DNA of 64,000 bases from Luteimonas fraxinea (GTDB lineage: Bacteria > Pseudomonadota > Gammaproteobacteria > Xanthomonadales > Xanthomonadaceae): contig NZ_CP089507.1 of assembly GCF_021233355.1 (NCBI RefSeq), positions 558,001-622,000 on the forward strand, given 5' to 3'. Under the pieces are notes generated by a model. The model was not told the DNA's origin and made no database searches. It saw only the letters and a list, made by a program, of their open reading frames with translations. Of the stretch, positions 8,090-17,256 are shown in pieces. Each line of letters starts with the position of its first letter. Within the stretch, counting starts at the first letter, position 1. The translations under genes were made by a program, and so were the position numbers.

Positions 8090-9738
8090 CAACCGGCGTC
8101 CTTCTGCTCTTCGAGGAAACGCGCGCGCAGCTGCGCACGCAGCTCGCGCCGGCTGACCTTGCCGACCGCCGTGGTGCCGAACGCATCGACGAACACGATC
8201 TGGTCCGGCACCTTGAACGCCGCGAGCCCGCGGCCGCGCACCCAAGCCTTGAGCTCGGCCGGACGCGGCTTCGTATCGCCGGGAATCACGAACGCGCAGC
8301 TGCGCTCACCGAGGAATTCGTCGGGGATCGACACCACCGCTGCGTCGAACACCTGCGGATGCGCGAGCAGGTGGTCTTCGATCTCCTCGGCCGAGATCTT
8401 CTCGCCGGCACGGTTGATGTGGTCGGTCGCTCGGCCCTGCACGATCAGATGGCCGCTAGGCAGGCGCTGCACCATGTCGCCGGTGCGATAGAAGCCGTCG
8501 TCGGTGAACGACCGCGCATTCGCCGCGTCGTCGTTGTGATAGCCGCGGATCGTGTACGGGCCACGCGTCAGCAGATGGCCGATTTCGCCATCGGCGACCG
8601 GCGCGCCGTGATCGTCGACCACCAACACTTCATCATCGGCGCTGATCGGTCGGCCCTGCGTGGTCAGCACGAGATCATCGGCATCGTCGAGACGCGTGTA
8701 GTTCACCAGGCCTTCGGCCATGCCGAACACCTGCTGCAGCGTGCAGCCCAGGCCCGCGACCACGCGGCGCGCGGCCTCCGGCACCAGCTTGGCGCCGCCG
8801 ACCTGCAGCACCTGCAGGCTCGACAGATCGTGCGCGGTCTTGCCCGCGGCATCAGCCCACAACAGCGCGAGCGGCGGCACGAGGCCGACGCAGGTCACGC
8901 GCTCGCGGGCGATCTGCGGGAACGCGACATCGGGCCCGGGGCCGGGACTCAGCACCACACGCGCGGCGGCGTACAGCGCGCCGAAGAAGCCGGGCGAGCT
9001 CATCGGGAAATTGTGCGCGGCCGGCAGCGCGACCATGTAGACGCTGTCCGCATCGATACCGCACAACGCGTTGCTCGCGCGGAAGCTGTAGATGTAGTCG
9101 TCGTGCGTGCGCGGAATCAACTTCGACAGGCCGGTGCTGCCGCCGGAGATCTGCAGGAACGCGACCGACTGCGGATCGGGATCGCCGGGCAGCGCACCAT
9201 GCGGACCGTCGAGCGCATCGATCGACACGAACTCCGCCGCATCGCCGACGACGAAGACCTGCCGCACCGCAGGCACTTCGGCCTGCAGTTCGCGCGCGAG
9301 CGTGCGGTAGTCGAAGGTCTCGTAGCGGTCCGCGCAGACGTAGGCACTGGCCTCCGACTTGCGCGCGAAATGCGCGACCTCGGCCAGCCGGTGCGCGGGC
9401 AAGGCGTAGACCGGCACCAGCTGCGCGCGGAACAGCGCACAGACCACGGCAATGAATTCGGGAATGTTGCCCAGCTGCACGACGACACGGTCGCCGGGCG
9501 CCAGACCGCTCGCGAGCAGGCCCGCGGCGATGCGTTCGGCCTCGGACCACAGCTGCGCATAGGTCCAGCGCGTATCGCCGCCGACGACGGCAACGCTGTC
9601 TGCGAAGCGCGCCGCGCGCTCGCGCAGGAAGCCGGGGAAGGTCTCGCCGCGCCAGTGGCCGGCGGCGCGGTAGCGCGCGACGAAATCGTCGGGCCACGTC
9701 TGCCGCAGCGGCACGGTGTGTCGGGATGCATCGGTCAT
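8089..9738 (-). CDS. entE: 2,3-dihydroxybenzoate-AMP ligase
   Basis: A 549-residue stand-alone adenylation enzyme that activates DHB with ATP and transfers it to the phosphopantetheine of the aryl carrier protein. It shows the ANL-superfamily P-loop [18 protein letters not shown], the FGMAEG motif in A5, [15 protein letters not shown] in A7 and the C-terminal catalytic lysine region [14 protein letters not shown]. The [12 protein letters not shown] segment is characteristic of EntE/DhbE/VibE aryl-acid ligases. Length matches the family (about 540). The start ATG lies 25 bp after the entC stop; the 3' end overlaps entB by one base. It belongs to the minus-strand siderophore operon. Confidence 0.95.
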   Translation of the reverse strand: MTDASRHTVPLRQTWPDDFVARYRAAGHWRGETFPGFLRERAARFADSVAVVGGDTRWTYAQLWSEAERIAAGLLASGLAPGDRVVVQLGNIPEFIAVVCALFRAQLVPVYALPAHRLAEVAHFARKSEASAYVCADRYETFDYRTLARELQAEVPAVRQVFVVGDAAEFVSIDALDGPHGALPGDPDPQSVAFLQISGGSTGLSKLIPRTHDDYIYSFRASNALCGIDADSVYMVALPAAHNFPMSSPGFFGALYAAARVVLSPGPGPDVAFPQIARERVTCVGLVPPLALLWADAAGKTAHDLSSLQVLQVGGAKLVPEAARRVVAGLGCTLQQVFGMAEGLVNYTRLDDADDLVLTTQGRPISADDEVLVVDDHGAPVADGEIGHLLTRGPYTIRGYHNDDAANARSFTDDGFYRTGDMVQRLPSGHLIVQGRATDHINRAGEKISAEEIEDHLLAHPQVFDAAVVSIPDEFLGERSCAFVIPGDTKPRPAELKAWVRGRGLAAFKVPDQIVFVDAFGTTAVGKVSRRELRAQLRARFLEEQKDAG

Positions 9739-9763
9739 GCGGAACAGGTGTCCTGGTGTGTCT

Positions 9764-10930
9764 TCAGGCCGCGCGGGCGTCGTCGATGCCGAGCGCGTTG
9801 CGCAGGGCCATGAACTTCGCCGCGGTCTCGTCGACCTCGAGCGCGGGCTGCGAATCGGCCACGATACCGGCCCCGGCGAACAGATGCATCGCGTGGCCCT
9901 GCACGCGCGCGCAGCGGATCGCCACGTACCAGTCGCCATCGCCCGACGCATCGGTCCAGCCGACCGCGCCGGCGTAGAAGCCGCGGTCGAAGGGTTCGAG
10001 ATCGCGGATCGCCTGCAGCGCCGGCAGACGCGGCGTGCCGCAGACCGCGGGTGTGGGATGCAGCACACCGGCGAGCGTCGCCGACGAGATGTCGTCGGTC
10101 TTCAACGTGCCGGTGATACGCGTCGCGAGATGCCACATCGTCGCGGTCGCATGCAGCGACGGTCGCGGCGGCGCCTGCAACTGGCTGCACAGCGGCGCGA
10201 GGCCATCGAGGATCGCTTCGACGACGAAGCGGTGTTCGTGCAGATCCTTGTCCGAGGCCAGCAGCGCATCGGTACGACGGCGGTCTTCGGCCTCGTTGCC
10301 GACGCGACGCGCCGAACCGGCCAGCGGATGCGAGACCACCGCGCGGCCACGACGCGACACCAGCAGCTCCGGCGTCGCGCCGACCAGCCAGGCGGGCGCT
10401 TCGCCCGGCGCAACCGGCAGCGGCACGACATAGGTGGTCACGCTGGCATCGCTGCCGAGCTTGACCGCGAGCACGTGCGGATCGATCGGTGCCGCGCCTT
10501 CCACGCGCAGGCCGCGCGCGAGTACGACCTTGCGCAGCGCGTCCTCGCCGGCGGGCGCATCGCGCAGCACGGCGACGCAGCGCGCGACCGCGTCGGCGTA
10601 GTCGGCGGCAGGCGGCAGTTCAGCCGTAGCGAACAGCGGGCCGAGCGTCGACGGCAGGCTGCCGGTGCCGGGCGTGGAGAAGCGCTCGGGCTGATACAGC
10701 GCGTCGTCCTGGTGCGGATCGAACGGCAGCGCACCGACCAGAAGATCCGCTCCGCTGCGCGGCGTGGCGAAGAACGTGGCGACGCGTTCGCCGAGCGTCG
10801 CTGCGGGGCCAGCCGGCAGACGGCTGCGGATGCCATCGGTCGCCAGACGCCGGTCCGGCGCGTGCAGGCGGAACAGGCTGGCGACATCGCCGCCCAGATC
10901 GCGCGCGTCGATGGCGCGGGTCGCGCTCAT
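9764..10930 (-). CDS. entC: Isochorismate synthase
   Basis: A 388-residue chorismate-utilising enzyme that isomerises chorismate to isochorismate, the committed step into DHB. The C-terminal two-thirds carry family signatures: [62 protein letters not shown] and [14 protein letters not shown]. The catalytic Lys/Glu and Mg2+-binding glutamates lie in these blocks. EntC of E. coli is 391 residues, so it is full length. The ATG overlaps the stop of the upstream exporter gene (ATGA). Its place as first biosynthetic gene fits the usual entCEBA order. Confidence 0.95.
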   Translation of the reverse strand: MSATRAIDARDLGGDVASLFRLHAPDRRLATDGIRSRLPAGPAATLGERVATFFATPRSGADLLVGALPFDPHQDDALYQPERFSTPGTGSLPSTLGPLFATAELPPAADYADAVARCVAVLRDAPAGEDALRKVVLARGLRVEGAAPIDPHVLAVKLGSDASVTTYVVPLPVAPGEAPAWLVGATPELLVSRRGRAVVSHPLAGSARRVGNEAEDRRRTDALLASDKDLHEHRFVVEAILDGLAPLCSQLQAPPRPSLHATATMWHLATRITGTLKTDDISSATLAGVLHPTPAVCGTPRLPALQAIRDLEPFDRGFYAGAVGWTDASGDGDWYVAIRCARVQGHAMHLFAGAGIVADSQPALEVDETAAKFMALRNALGIDDARAA

Positions 10931-12135
10931 GCAGGCCGTCTCGCGTGCAATGTGGCGACCAGCGACAGCAATGCCAACACCACGCCGACGAACAGATACG
11001 GCGCCGACGGCGACCAGCGATACAGCAGCGTGCCGAGCAGCGGGCCGGCGACCATGCCCATGCCCTGCACCGCCGCGACCGTGCCGGCGGCCGCGCCCTG
11101 CTCGTGCGACTCGACCGAATCGGCCGCCAGCGCCTGGAACGACGGAAACACGAAGCCCATGCCGAACGCGGCGAATCCATAGGCCGCCAGCAGCTGCCAT
11201 TGCACGGCCACCAGTGCCGAAGAGGCGAAGCCGATGCCCGAGACGAACGCGCCGAACGCGATCCAGCGCGCCGGCGGCACCGCTTTGAAACGCATCACCA
11301 GTGACTGGGCGAAGATCAGGCCGATGCCGACAGCCGTCAGCGCCAGACCGGCGACGCGCGCGCCGTCGGCCGGCGACAGCTGCAGCCGGTCGATCGCGAA
11401 GAAGCCGACGACGACCTGGGCGATCGTCACCGATACCATCGCCGCGAACACGGTGAACACCGGCAGGCGCAGACGTGGATCGGCCAGCGCCATGCCCGTC
11501 TTCGGCTTCTGGTGCAGGCTGTCCGAAGGCGGCGTGTCGGGCAGCCGCCACCACAGCACGACGAGCGCCAGCAGCGGCAGCGCTGCCGCGATGTACAGCG
11601 CCAGTGCGATCCCGTGGAAAGCGATCCAGCCGGCCGCGGCCGGGCCCAGCACCATGCCGAGCGCGTTCGCGGTGCCGAGCTTGGCCATCGCACTGCCGCG
11701 CAGACCGGGCGCGACTTCATCGGCGACCAGCGCGCCGGCGGTCGGCGGAATGGCCGCATAGAACAGGCCGATCAACGCGCGCGTGCCCACCAGCATCACC
11801 ACCGACACCAGCACCGCCGGCGGCGACCGCAGCGCCACGTCCACGAACACCGCCATCGCGATGTAGACCACCGCGTAGCCGGTCAGACCGATCAGCAGCA
11901 CGCGTCGACGGCCGATGCGATCACTGAGCCGGCCCCAGCGTCGCGCCGACAGCATCCACAGCACGCCCGCGGCGGTGACCGACAGACCGGCGTGCCATTC
12001 GGCCAGTCCCAGCAGACGCACGACCGGGCCCACCACCGCGACGAAGGCCATCATTGCCATCGTGCCCACGAGGGCAGTGAACACCAGCGCCGGCAGGGCG
12101 GACGCGGTGCGGGGCGCGGTCGTCGCAGTGTGCAT
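10927..12135 (-). CDS. entS: MFS transporter, probable EntS-type siderophore exporter
   Basis: A 402-residue major facilitator with about 12 hydrophobic segments and the motif-A loop GRLSDRIGRRR between TM2 and TM3. It is the first gene of the operon and overlaps entC by ATGA, so export of the DHB-Ser product is the natural role; EntS performs this for enterobactin. The similarity looks closer to general drug-type DHA1 exporters than to E. coli EntS, so the symbol rests partly on context. The ATG at 12135 was chosen because translation from the far upstream in-frame ATG would read through the Fur-box-like region and add a non-membrane tail. A Fur-like site lies about 95 bp upstream. Confidence 0.85.
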   Translation of the reverse strand: MHTATTAPRTASALPALVFTALVGTMAMMAFVAVVGPVVRLLGLAEWHAGLSVTAAGVLWMLSARRWGRLSDRIGRRRVLLIGLTGYAVVYIAMAVFVDVALRSPPAVLVSVVMLVGTRALIGLFYAAIPPTAGALVADEVAPGLRGSAMAKLGTANALGMVLGPAAAGWIAFHGIALALYIAAALPLLALVVLWWRLPDTPPSDSLHQKPKTGMALADPRLRLPVFTVFAAMVSVTIAQVVVGFFAIDRLQLSPADGARVAGLALTAVGIGLIFAQSLVMRFKAVPPARWIAFGAFVSGIGFASSALVAVQWQLLAAYGFAAFGMGFVFPSFQALAADSVESHEQGAAAGTVAAVQGMGMVAGPLLGTLLYRWSPSAPYLFVGVVLALLSLVATLHARRPA

Positions 12136-12230
12136 CGGGATCTCGGGTTCGCGGGCGCCAGCGGCGGCCTGGCAGGCAATGCGCCGGGTGTCCGTCGGTT
12201 GACGGCCTCGAGCGCAGTACAGGACCCAAA

Positions 12231-12245
12231 TGATAACAGATCGCA
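12231..12245 (-). promoter_or_regulatory. fur box: Candidate Fur box for the entS-to-entA operon
   Basis: TGATAAC-A-GATCGCA matches the left half of the 7-1-7 Fur consensus (TGATAAT-N-ATTATCA) well and the right half poorly, but it sits inside a wider dyad with AAATG and CATTT at its ends (12228-12248). It lies 95 bp ahead of the entS start codon. Confidence 0.5.
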
Positions 12246-12303
12246 TTTGCGGACAACCACGGAAGGCGCCGCGAGACGCTTCGTTCCGCCGCAATGAAGT
12301 TAT

Positions 12304-12318
12304 TGAGAATAATTCGCA
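12304..12318 (+). promoter_or_regulatory. fur box: Fur box upstream of fepA
   Basis: TGAGAAT-A-ATTCGCA is a close match to the 7-1-7 Fur operator, lies in the AT-rich patch between the two divergent siderophore operons, and ends 94 bp before the fepA start codon. Repression by Fe2+-Fur of both uptake and synthesis is the expected arrangement. Confidence 0.75.
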
Positions 12319-12412
12319 TTCATTTTACTATTCGCGAACGTCGCCCAGCGACGCCCTTTCCACGTCACCGCCTGCCGCCGCCATGGCGAGTTACCAGCGC
12401 CGGAGTTTCCGC

Positions 12413-14680
12413 ATGTCGTCCGCCCCACTGCACCGCACTGCCCTGTCCGCCTCGATCGCCCTTCTGCTGTCCGCGCCTGCCCTCGCGCAGAGCCTGTCCG
12501 ACGACACCGACCGCGACGCCGTCGAACTCGACACCGTCCGCGTGACCGCCGAAGCCATCGCCCGTCAGGCGCTGGGCACCTCGGTGATCACGGTCGAGGA
12601 CATCGAGCGCCGTCCGCCGGCGAACGATCTGTCGGAGCTGATCCGCACGATGCCGGGCGTGAACCTCACTGGTAACAGTTCCTCGGGCCAGTACGGCAAC
12701 AACCGCCAGATCGACCTGCGCGGCATGGGCCCGGAGAACACGCTGATCCTCGTCGACGGTAAGCCGGTCGGCTCGCGCGATTCGATCCGCATGGGCCGCA
12801 GCGGCGAGCGCAACACGCGCGGCGACACCAACTGGGTGCCGGCCGAAGCTGTCGAGCGCATCGAAGTGCTGCGCGGACCGGCGGCGGCGCGCTACGGCTC
12901 GGGCGCCTCGGGCGGCGTGGTCAACATCATCACCAAGCGTCCGACCGGCGATCTGAGCGGCTCGTTGAGCCTGTTCGGCCAGGTGCCGCAGCATGGCGTC
13001 GAAGGCGGCAGCCAGCGTGCCGGCGTGACCCTGAGCGGCCCGCTGACCGATGCCCTGTCGTTCCGCCTCTACGGCAACCTCAACAAGACCGAGGCCGATT
13101 CGCTCGACCTCAACGCCGACTTCCTGACCGACGTCGGCGTCACCCCGCCCGCGGGCCGCGAAGGCGTGCGCAACAAGGACGTCAACGCGCTGCTGCGCTG
13201 GGACATCAACGAGGCGCACGTGGTCGAGTTCGAGGCCGGCACCAGCCGCCAGGGCAACATCTACGCCGGCGACCGCGCGGTCAGCCTCGATGGCACGCCG
13301 CTGACGACCGAGCTCGCCGAACAGGGCGCCGAGACCAACCGCATGTACCGCAACAGCGGCGCGGTGACCCATCGCGGCCGCTGGGGCGATGCATCGTCGC
13401 GCGTGACCGTCGCCTTCGAAGGCACCAACAACACGCGCCTCAACGAAGGCCTGGCCGGTGGCCCGGAAGGCACGATCGGCAGCGCGACTGCATCGTCGAC
13501 CTCGCGCCTGCGCAACTACGCGATCGACGGCGAAGTGAACCTGCCGACGACCATCGGCGCCACCGAGCACATCTGGACGGTCGGCTTCGAGCATCGCGAC
13601 AGCGAGCTGGAAGATCCGTATTCGATGTCGCAGTCGGGCGGCAATGGCGGCGGCATTCCGGGCCTCGATCCGAACCGTGGCGGCGGCAAGGCCGATGCGC
13701 AGACATCGGCGGTGTTCGTCGAGGACAACATCTACGCCGGCGAGCGCTGGATCCTGACTCCGGGCGTGCGCTTCGATCATCACAGCCAGTTCGGCAACAA
13801 CGCCAGCCCCAGCCTCAACGTGCAGTTCGCGCTGAGCGAAGACCTCAAGCTCAAGGGCGGCGTGGCGCGCGCGTTCAAGGCGCCGAATCTCTACCAGTCG
13901 AACCCGAACTATCTGTACTACACGATGGGCTTCGGCTGCCCGGACAACTTCCCGAGCTTCGGCTCGGGCTGCTACATCCTCGGCAACGCCGATCTCGACG
14001 CCGAGACCAGCATCAACAAGGAAATCGGCATCGAGTGGGCGCCGGTCTCCGGCCACCACGCCTCGCTGACCTACTTCCACAATGACTACAAGGACAAGGT
14101 GGTGTCGGGCTTCACGCCGATCGGGCAGACGCCGGGAACGCCGACCGTGCGCCCCGCGCGCCTCTTCCAGTGGGAGAACGCGCCCGAAGCCGTGGTCTCG
14201 GGCCTGGAAGGCAACATCAATATCCCGCTGATCGGCGAGCGCGGCAGCGTGCTGAAGTGGAACAACAACGTCACCTACATGATCGAGAACGAGAACAAGG
14301 TGACCGGACAGCCGCTGTCGGTGATCCCGGAATACACCGTCAATACCTCGCTCGACTGGCAGGCCACCGACGCGCTGTCGCTGCTGCTGACCGGCACGTT
14401 CTACGGCCGCCAGGAACCGGCGACGCGCGACATGAACAACGACGACCGCTGCGATGAAGCCGGCGCGGACTGCGTGTCCGTGCGCCAGGTGCGCGAGCCG
14501 TACAACATCTGGGGCATCGGCGCGCGCTACCGCATCACGCCGACGATCAGCCTCGGGGGCGGCGTCAACAACCTGCTCGACAAGCGCCTGTTCCGCGAGT
14601 CCAACAGCCAGTACGCAGGCGCGGCCACTTACAACGAGCCGGGCCGCTCGTACTACGTGAGCATGAACATCGGCTTCTGA
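12413..14680 (+). CDS. fepA: TonB-dependent ferric enterobactin-type receptor
   Basis: A 755-residue outer-membrane receptor. It has a signal peptide (MSSAPLHRTALSASIALL... ending ALAQ), a TonB box (DTVRVTA) and a plug domain with LSELIRTMPGVNLTG, IDLRGMGPENTLILVDG and EVLRGPAAARYGSGASGG. The beta-barrel ends in the aromatic residue of SMNIGF. FepA-like features include the SRDSIRMGRSGERNTRGD stretch and a cysteine-containing loop (GCPDNFPSFGSGC). It should import the ferric complex of the siderophore made by the divergent operon. The ATG at 12413 has GGAG seven bases upstream; the longer frame back to 12230 crosses the Fur box and is rejected. Another ATG at 12383 would merely lengthen the signal peptide. 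Confidence 0.94.
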   Translation: MSSAPLHRTALSASIALLLSAPALAQSLSDDTDRDAVELDTVRVTAEAIARQALGTSVITVEDIERRPPANDLSELIRTMPGVNLTGNSSSGQYGNNRQIDLRGMGPENTLILVDGKPVGSRDSIRMGRSGERNTRGDTNWVPAEAVERIEVLRGPAAARYGSGASGGVVNIITKRPTGDLSGSLSLFGQVPQHGVEGGSQRAGVTLSGPLTDALSFRLYGNLNKTEADSLDLNADFLTDVGVTPPAGREGVRNKDVNALLRWDINEAHVVEFEAGTSRQGNIYAGDRAVSLDGTPLTTELAEQGAETNRMYRNSGAVTHRGRWGDASSRVTVAFEGTNNTRLNEGLAGGPEGTIGSATASSTSRLRNYAIDGEVNLPTTIGATEHIWTVGFEHRDSELEDPYSMSQSGGNGGGIPGLDPNRGGGKADAQTSAVFVEDNIYAGERWILTPGVRFDHHSQFGNNASPSLNVQFALSEDLKLKGGVARAFKAPNLYQSNPNYLYYTMGFGCPDNFPSFGSGCYILGNADLDAETSINKEIGIEWAPVSGHHASLTYFHNDYKDKVVSGFTPIGQTPGTPTVRPARLFQWENAPEAVVSGLEGNINIPLIGERGSVLKWNNNVTYMIENENKVTGQPLSVIPEYTVNTSLDWQATDALSLLLTGTFYGRQEPATRDMNNDDRCDEAGADCVSVRQVREPYNIWGIGARYRITPTISLGGGVNNLLDKRLFRESNSQYAGAATYNEPGRSYYVSMNIGF

Positions 14681-14795
14681 TGTCGCGCGGCCTCCGGGCC
14701 GTACCCGGCCGGACCGTCCAGGGTCCAGCCCTCATTCCGCGACGTTCTGGACGCATCCCGCCCGTCGCACGAAGATCGGACCCCCGCACCTCACG

Positions 14796-15842
14796 ATGTC
14801 CCGCATGCCCAACCGCCGATCCACCGCTGCACGTCCGCTGCGCCTGGCCACGCTCGCCGCGGCCGCCGGCCTGCTGTTCGCGCTGCAGGCCGTGCCACAG
14901 GTCGCGTCCGCGCAGCAGCGCGATCCGACGAAGTCGATCACCGATACCGTCGCCAATCACGCCTCGCAGCACTACACCTTCCAGCGCTTCGACGTCAGCA
15001 GCGCCGACGGCCAGCGCACCTGGCGCGTGCACGTGGCTGCGCCGAAAGGCGCCGCGCCCGCGGGCGGCTGGCCGGCGTTCTGGATGCTCGACGGCAACGC
15101 CGCGCTGATCGAATTCGACGACGCTTTGCTCGCCGAACTCGCCGCGCAGCCGGTGCCGCATGCGCTGGTGTTCGTCGGCTACGCCAACGATCTGCGCATC
15201 GATTCCGAAGCGCGCACGCGCGACTACACGCCATTCACCGGAGAACGCCCGGTGCGCGACGGCGGCACGATCGTCGGCGGCGGTGGCGCGGATGCGCTGC
15301 TGGAAGTCATCGAACGCTCGATCCGGCCCGAAGTCGAACGCCGCGTCGCCACCGATCCGACGCAGCAGACGCTGTGGGGCCATTCGCTGGCCGGCCTGTT
15401 CGCGCTGCATGTGCTGTACACGCGCACCGGCGCGTTCGACACCTACGCCGCCGGCAGTCCGTCGCTGTGGTGGGGCGATGGCGCATTGCTCGGCGCGCCT
15501 GAGCAGCGCTTCGTCGCCAACAACGCCGGCCGCCAAGCGCGCGTGCTGATCGGCCTGGGCGAAGGCGAGCGCACGCGTCAGGTCGCGCACCGCGATCTCA
15601 ATGATCCGCGCGTGCGGGTGCATCTGCGCCGCATCGAAGCCGCGCCGCCGGATTCGGCAGAGAAACTCGCGCAGCGCCTGTCCGAAGTCGACGGCCTGCA
15701 GGTCGAATACCGCCAGTTCCCCGCGCTGACCCACGGCCCGATGTTCCGCGCCTCGCTGATGTGGGCGCTGCACGCGATCACCGGCGTCGCCGATCACAGC
15801 GACACGCCGAGTCATGCCGACGGCGTGGATCCCAACCGGTGA
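14796..15842 (+). CDS. Exported siderophore (trilactone) esterase, IroE/Fes-like alpha/beta hydrolase
   Basis: A 348-residue alpha/beta-hydrolase of the putative-esterase (Fes/IroE/BesA) family. An N-terminal hydrophobic segment ending VASAQQ suggests Sec export to the periplasm. The nucleophile motif GHSLAG puts Ser at about residue 197; AGSPSLWWGDGAL and the late LTHGPMF histidine (about 312) are typical of siderophore esterases. It probably opens or cleaves the trilactone of the imported or nascent siderophore to release iron or linear forms, as IroE does in the periplasm. It lies 115 bp after fepA in the same direction and overlaps the next gene by GTGA. A second ATG at 14805 is also possible. 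Confidence 0.85.
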   Translation: MSRMPNRRSTAARPLRLATLAAAAGLLFALQAVPQVASAQQRDPTKSITDTVANHASQHYTFQRFDVSSADGQRTWRVHVAAPKGAAPAGGWPAFWMLDGNAALIEFDDALLAELAAQPVPHALVFVGYANDLRIDSEARTRDYTPFTGERPVRDGGTIVGGGGADALLEVIERSIRPEVERRVATDPTQQTLWGHSLAGLFALHVLYTRTGAFDTYAAGSPSLWWGDGALLGAPEQRFVANNAGRQARVLIGLGEGERTRQVAHRDLNDPRVRVHLRRIEAAPPDSAEKLAQRLSEVDGLQVEYRQFPALTHGPMFRASLMWALHAITGVADHSDTPSHADGVDPNR

Positions 15843-17158
15843 ACGCACGCGCGACGGACATCGACGGCTATGCGGCGGATGCCGCATACCCGATGCATTT
15901 CCATCGCGAACAGATGCCGGCGTGGCTGCACGCCACCGCCACTGCGCTCGGCTTCCGCGCGCCCGATCTCGCCCGGCCCTACCGCTGGTGCGAACTCGGC
16001 AGCGGCGCAGGCCTGACCGCACTGGTCGCCGCGGCCTGCAATCCTGCGGGCAGTTTCACCGCAGTCGATACCGATGCCGCGCAGATCGGTCAAACGCGCG
16101 ACATCGCCGAACGTGCGGGGCTGGCGAATCTCGAATGCGTCCACGCGGATCTGCGCGACTACACCACGCACGACGACGAGTCCTTCGATTTCATCGTCTC
16201 CCACGGTCTCTGGGCCTGGGTGTCGGACGCGGTGCGCGCATCATTCCTCGCGATCGTCGAACGGCGTCTCGCGCCCGGCGGCCTGCTCGAACTTGGCTAC
16301 ATGAGTCATCCGGGCGCCTCGCAACTGCAGGGCGCGCAGCGTCTGCTGCACGAAGCCGGCCGCCATCTCGAAGGCGATGCACCGGCGCGCGTGACCGGGG
16401 CGCTGTCGTTGCTGCGCGATCTCGCCGATGGCGGCGCGGGTTTCTTCGCCGAACATCCGGGCGCGTCGCGCCAGCTGGACGCAATGGAGCGCGAGCCGGC
16501 CGGCTACATCGCCCACGAATTCCTCGGTGCGCACTGGCAGCCGCAACACGTCGCCGATGTGATCCGCGCCTTCGCGGGCGTGGATTGCGGTTTTCTCGGC
16601 AGCGCGACGCCGATCGAGAACATCGATGCACTGTCGATTCCCGGCCAGCTGCAGGCGCGGCTGCGCACGCTGCCGCCCGGCCCGCTCGCCGAGACAGCAC
16701 GCGATCTCGCGCGTAACCAGAGCCTGCGTCGCGATCTGTTCCAGCGCGACGCGCGCCGGCTCGACGACGCCGCGCATCTCGACGCACTCGATGCGCTGGT
16801 CTTCGCCGCCCTGCCCGGCGCGCCGACCACGCTCACCGGCGATCTGCGTTTCGACACCCGCATCGGGCCGGTGACCGGCGCGCGCGATCTATTCGCGCCT
16901 GCGCTCGATGCACTCGCGCAGGGACCGCTGTCGTTCGCCGAACTGCGGGTTCGCGCGCCGTATGACGCCGCGCCAGGTCTGCTCAACCAGGCGCTACAGG
17001 CGCTGACGTGGGCCGGCTTCGTGCATGCCTGCCTGCCGTCGAGCCGCGACACGTCAGCCGATGCGCTGTCGCGTCAACTCGCTCCGCTTCCGGGCGTTCC
17101 CGCGTTGGCGCTGTTGCCGGCGATCGGGTCCGCCGCCCTACGCCAGGTGCAGCGATGA
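15839..17158 (+). CDS. SAM-dependent methyltransferase with C-terminal methyltransferase regulatory domain
   Basis: A 439-residue cytoplasmic protein. The N-terminal class I methyltransferase fold has motif I ELGSGAGLT, an acidic motif II end VDTD, and SFDFIVSHGLWAWVSD as the post-motif. The region from about residue 215 onward matches the predicted methyltransferase regulatory domain (PF10119-like), including ERRLAPGGLLELGY just before it and a His/Leu-rich helical tail. The start is a GTG overlapping the esterase stop (GTGA), so the two proteins are probably co-translated. No substrate is known to me. Placement between a siderophore esterase and a propeller protein in the fepA operon suggests a role in iron acquisition or siderophore modification, but that is inference. 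Confidence 0.8.
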   Translation: MNARATDIDGYAADAAYPMHFHREQMPAWLHATATALGFRAPDLARPYRWCELGSGAGLTALVAAACNPAGSFTAVDTDAAQIGQTRDIAERAGLANLECVHADLRDYTTHDDESFDFIVSHGLWAWVSDAVRASFLAIVERRLAPGGLLELGYMSHPGASQLQGAQRLLHEAGRHLEGDAPARVTGALSLLRDLADGGAGFFAEHPGASRQLDAMEREPAGYIAHEFLGAHWQPQHVADVIRAFAGVDCGFLGSATPIENIDALSIPGQLQARLRTLPPGPLAETARDLARNQSLRRDLFQRDARRLDDAAHLDALDALVFAALPGAPTTLTGDLRFDTRIGPVTGARDLFAPALDALAQGPLSFAELRVRAPYDAAPGLLNQALQALTWAGFVHACLPSSRDTSADALSRQLAPLPGVPALALLPAIGSAALRQVQR

Positions 17159-17256
17159 CTGCCATCGCCCACCCAGCACACGTTGTGCCCGCTCTACACG
17201 CAATGTCCTTCCGGCGATACGGAACGCCGGTCCAATCCACGCTCCAGGAGTTCGTC

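Noticed and set aside
12230-12412. N-terminal extension of FepA to 12230
   Set aside because: It would place coding sequence across the Fur box and in front of a normal signal peptide; the ATG at 12413 has a good ribosome-binding site.
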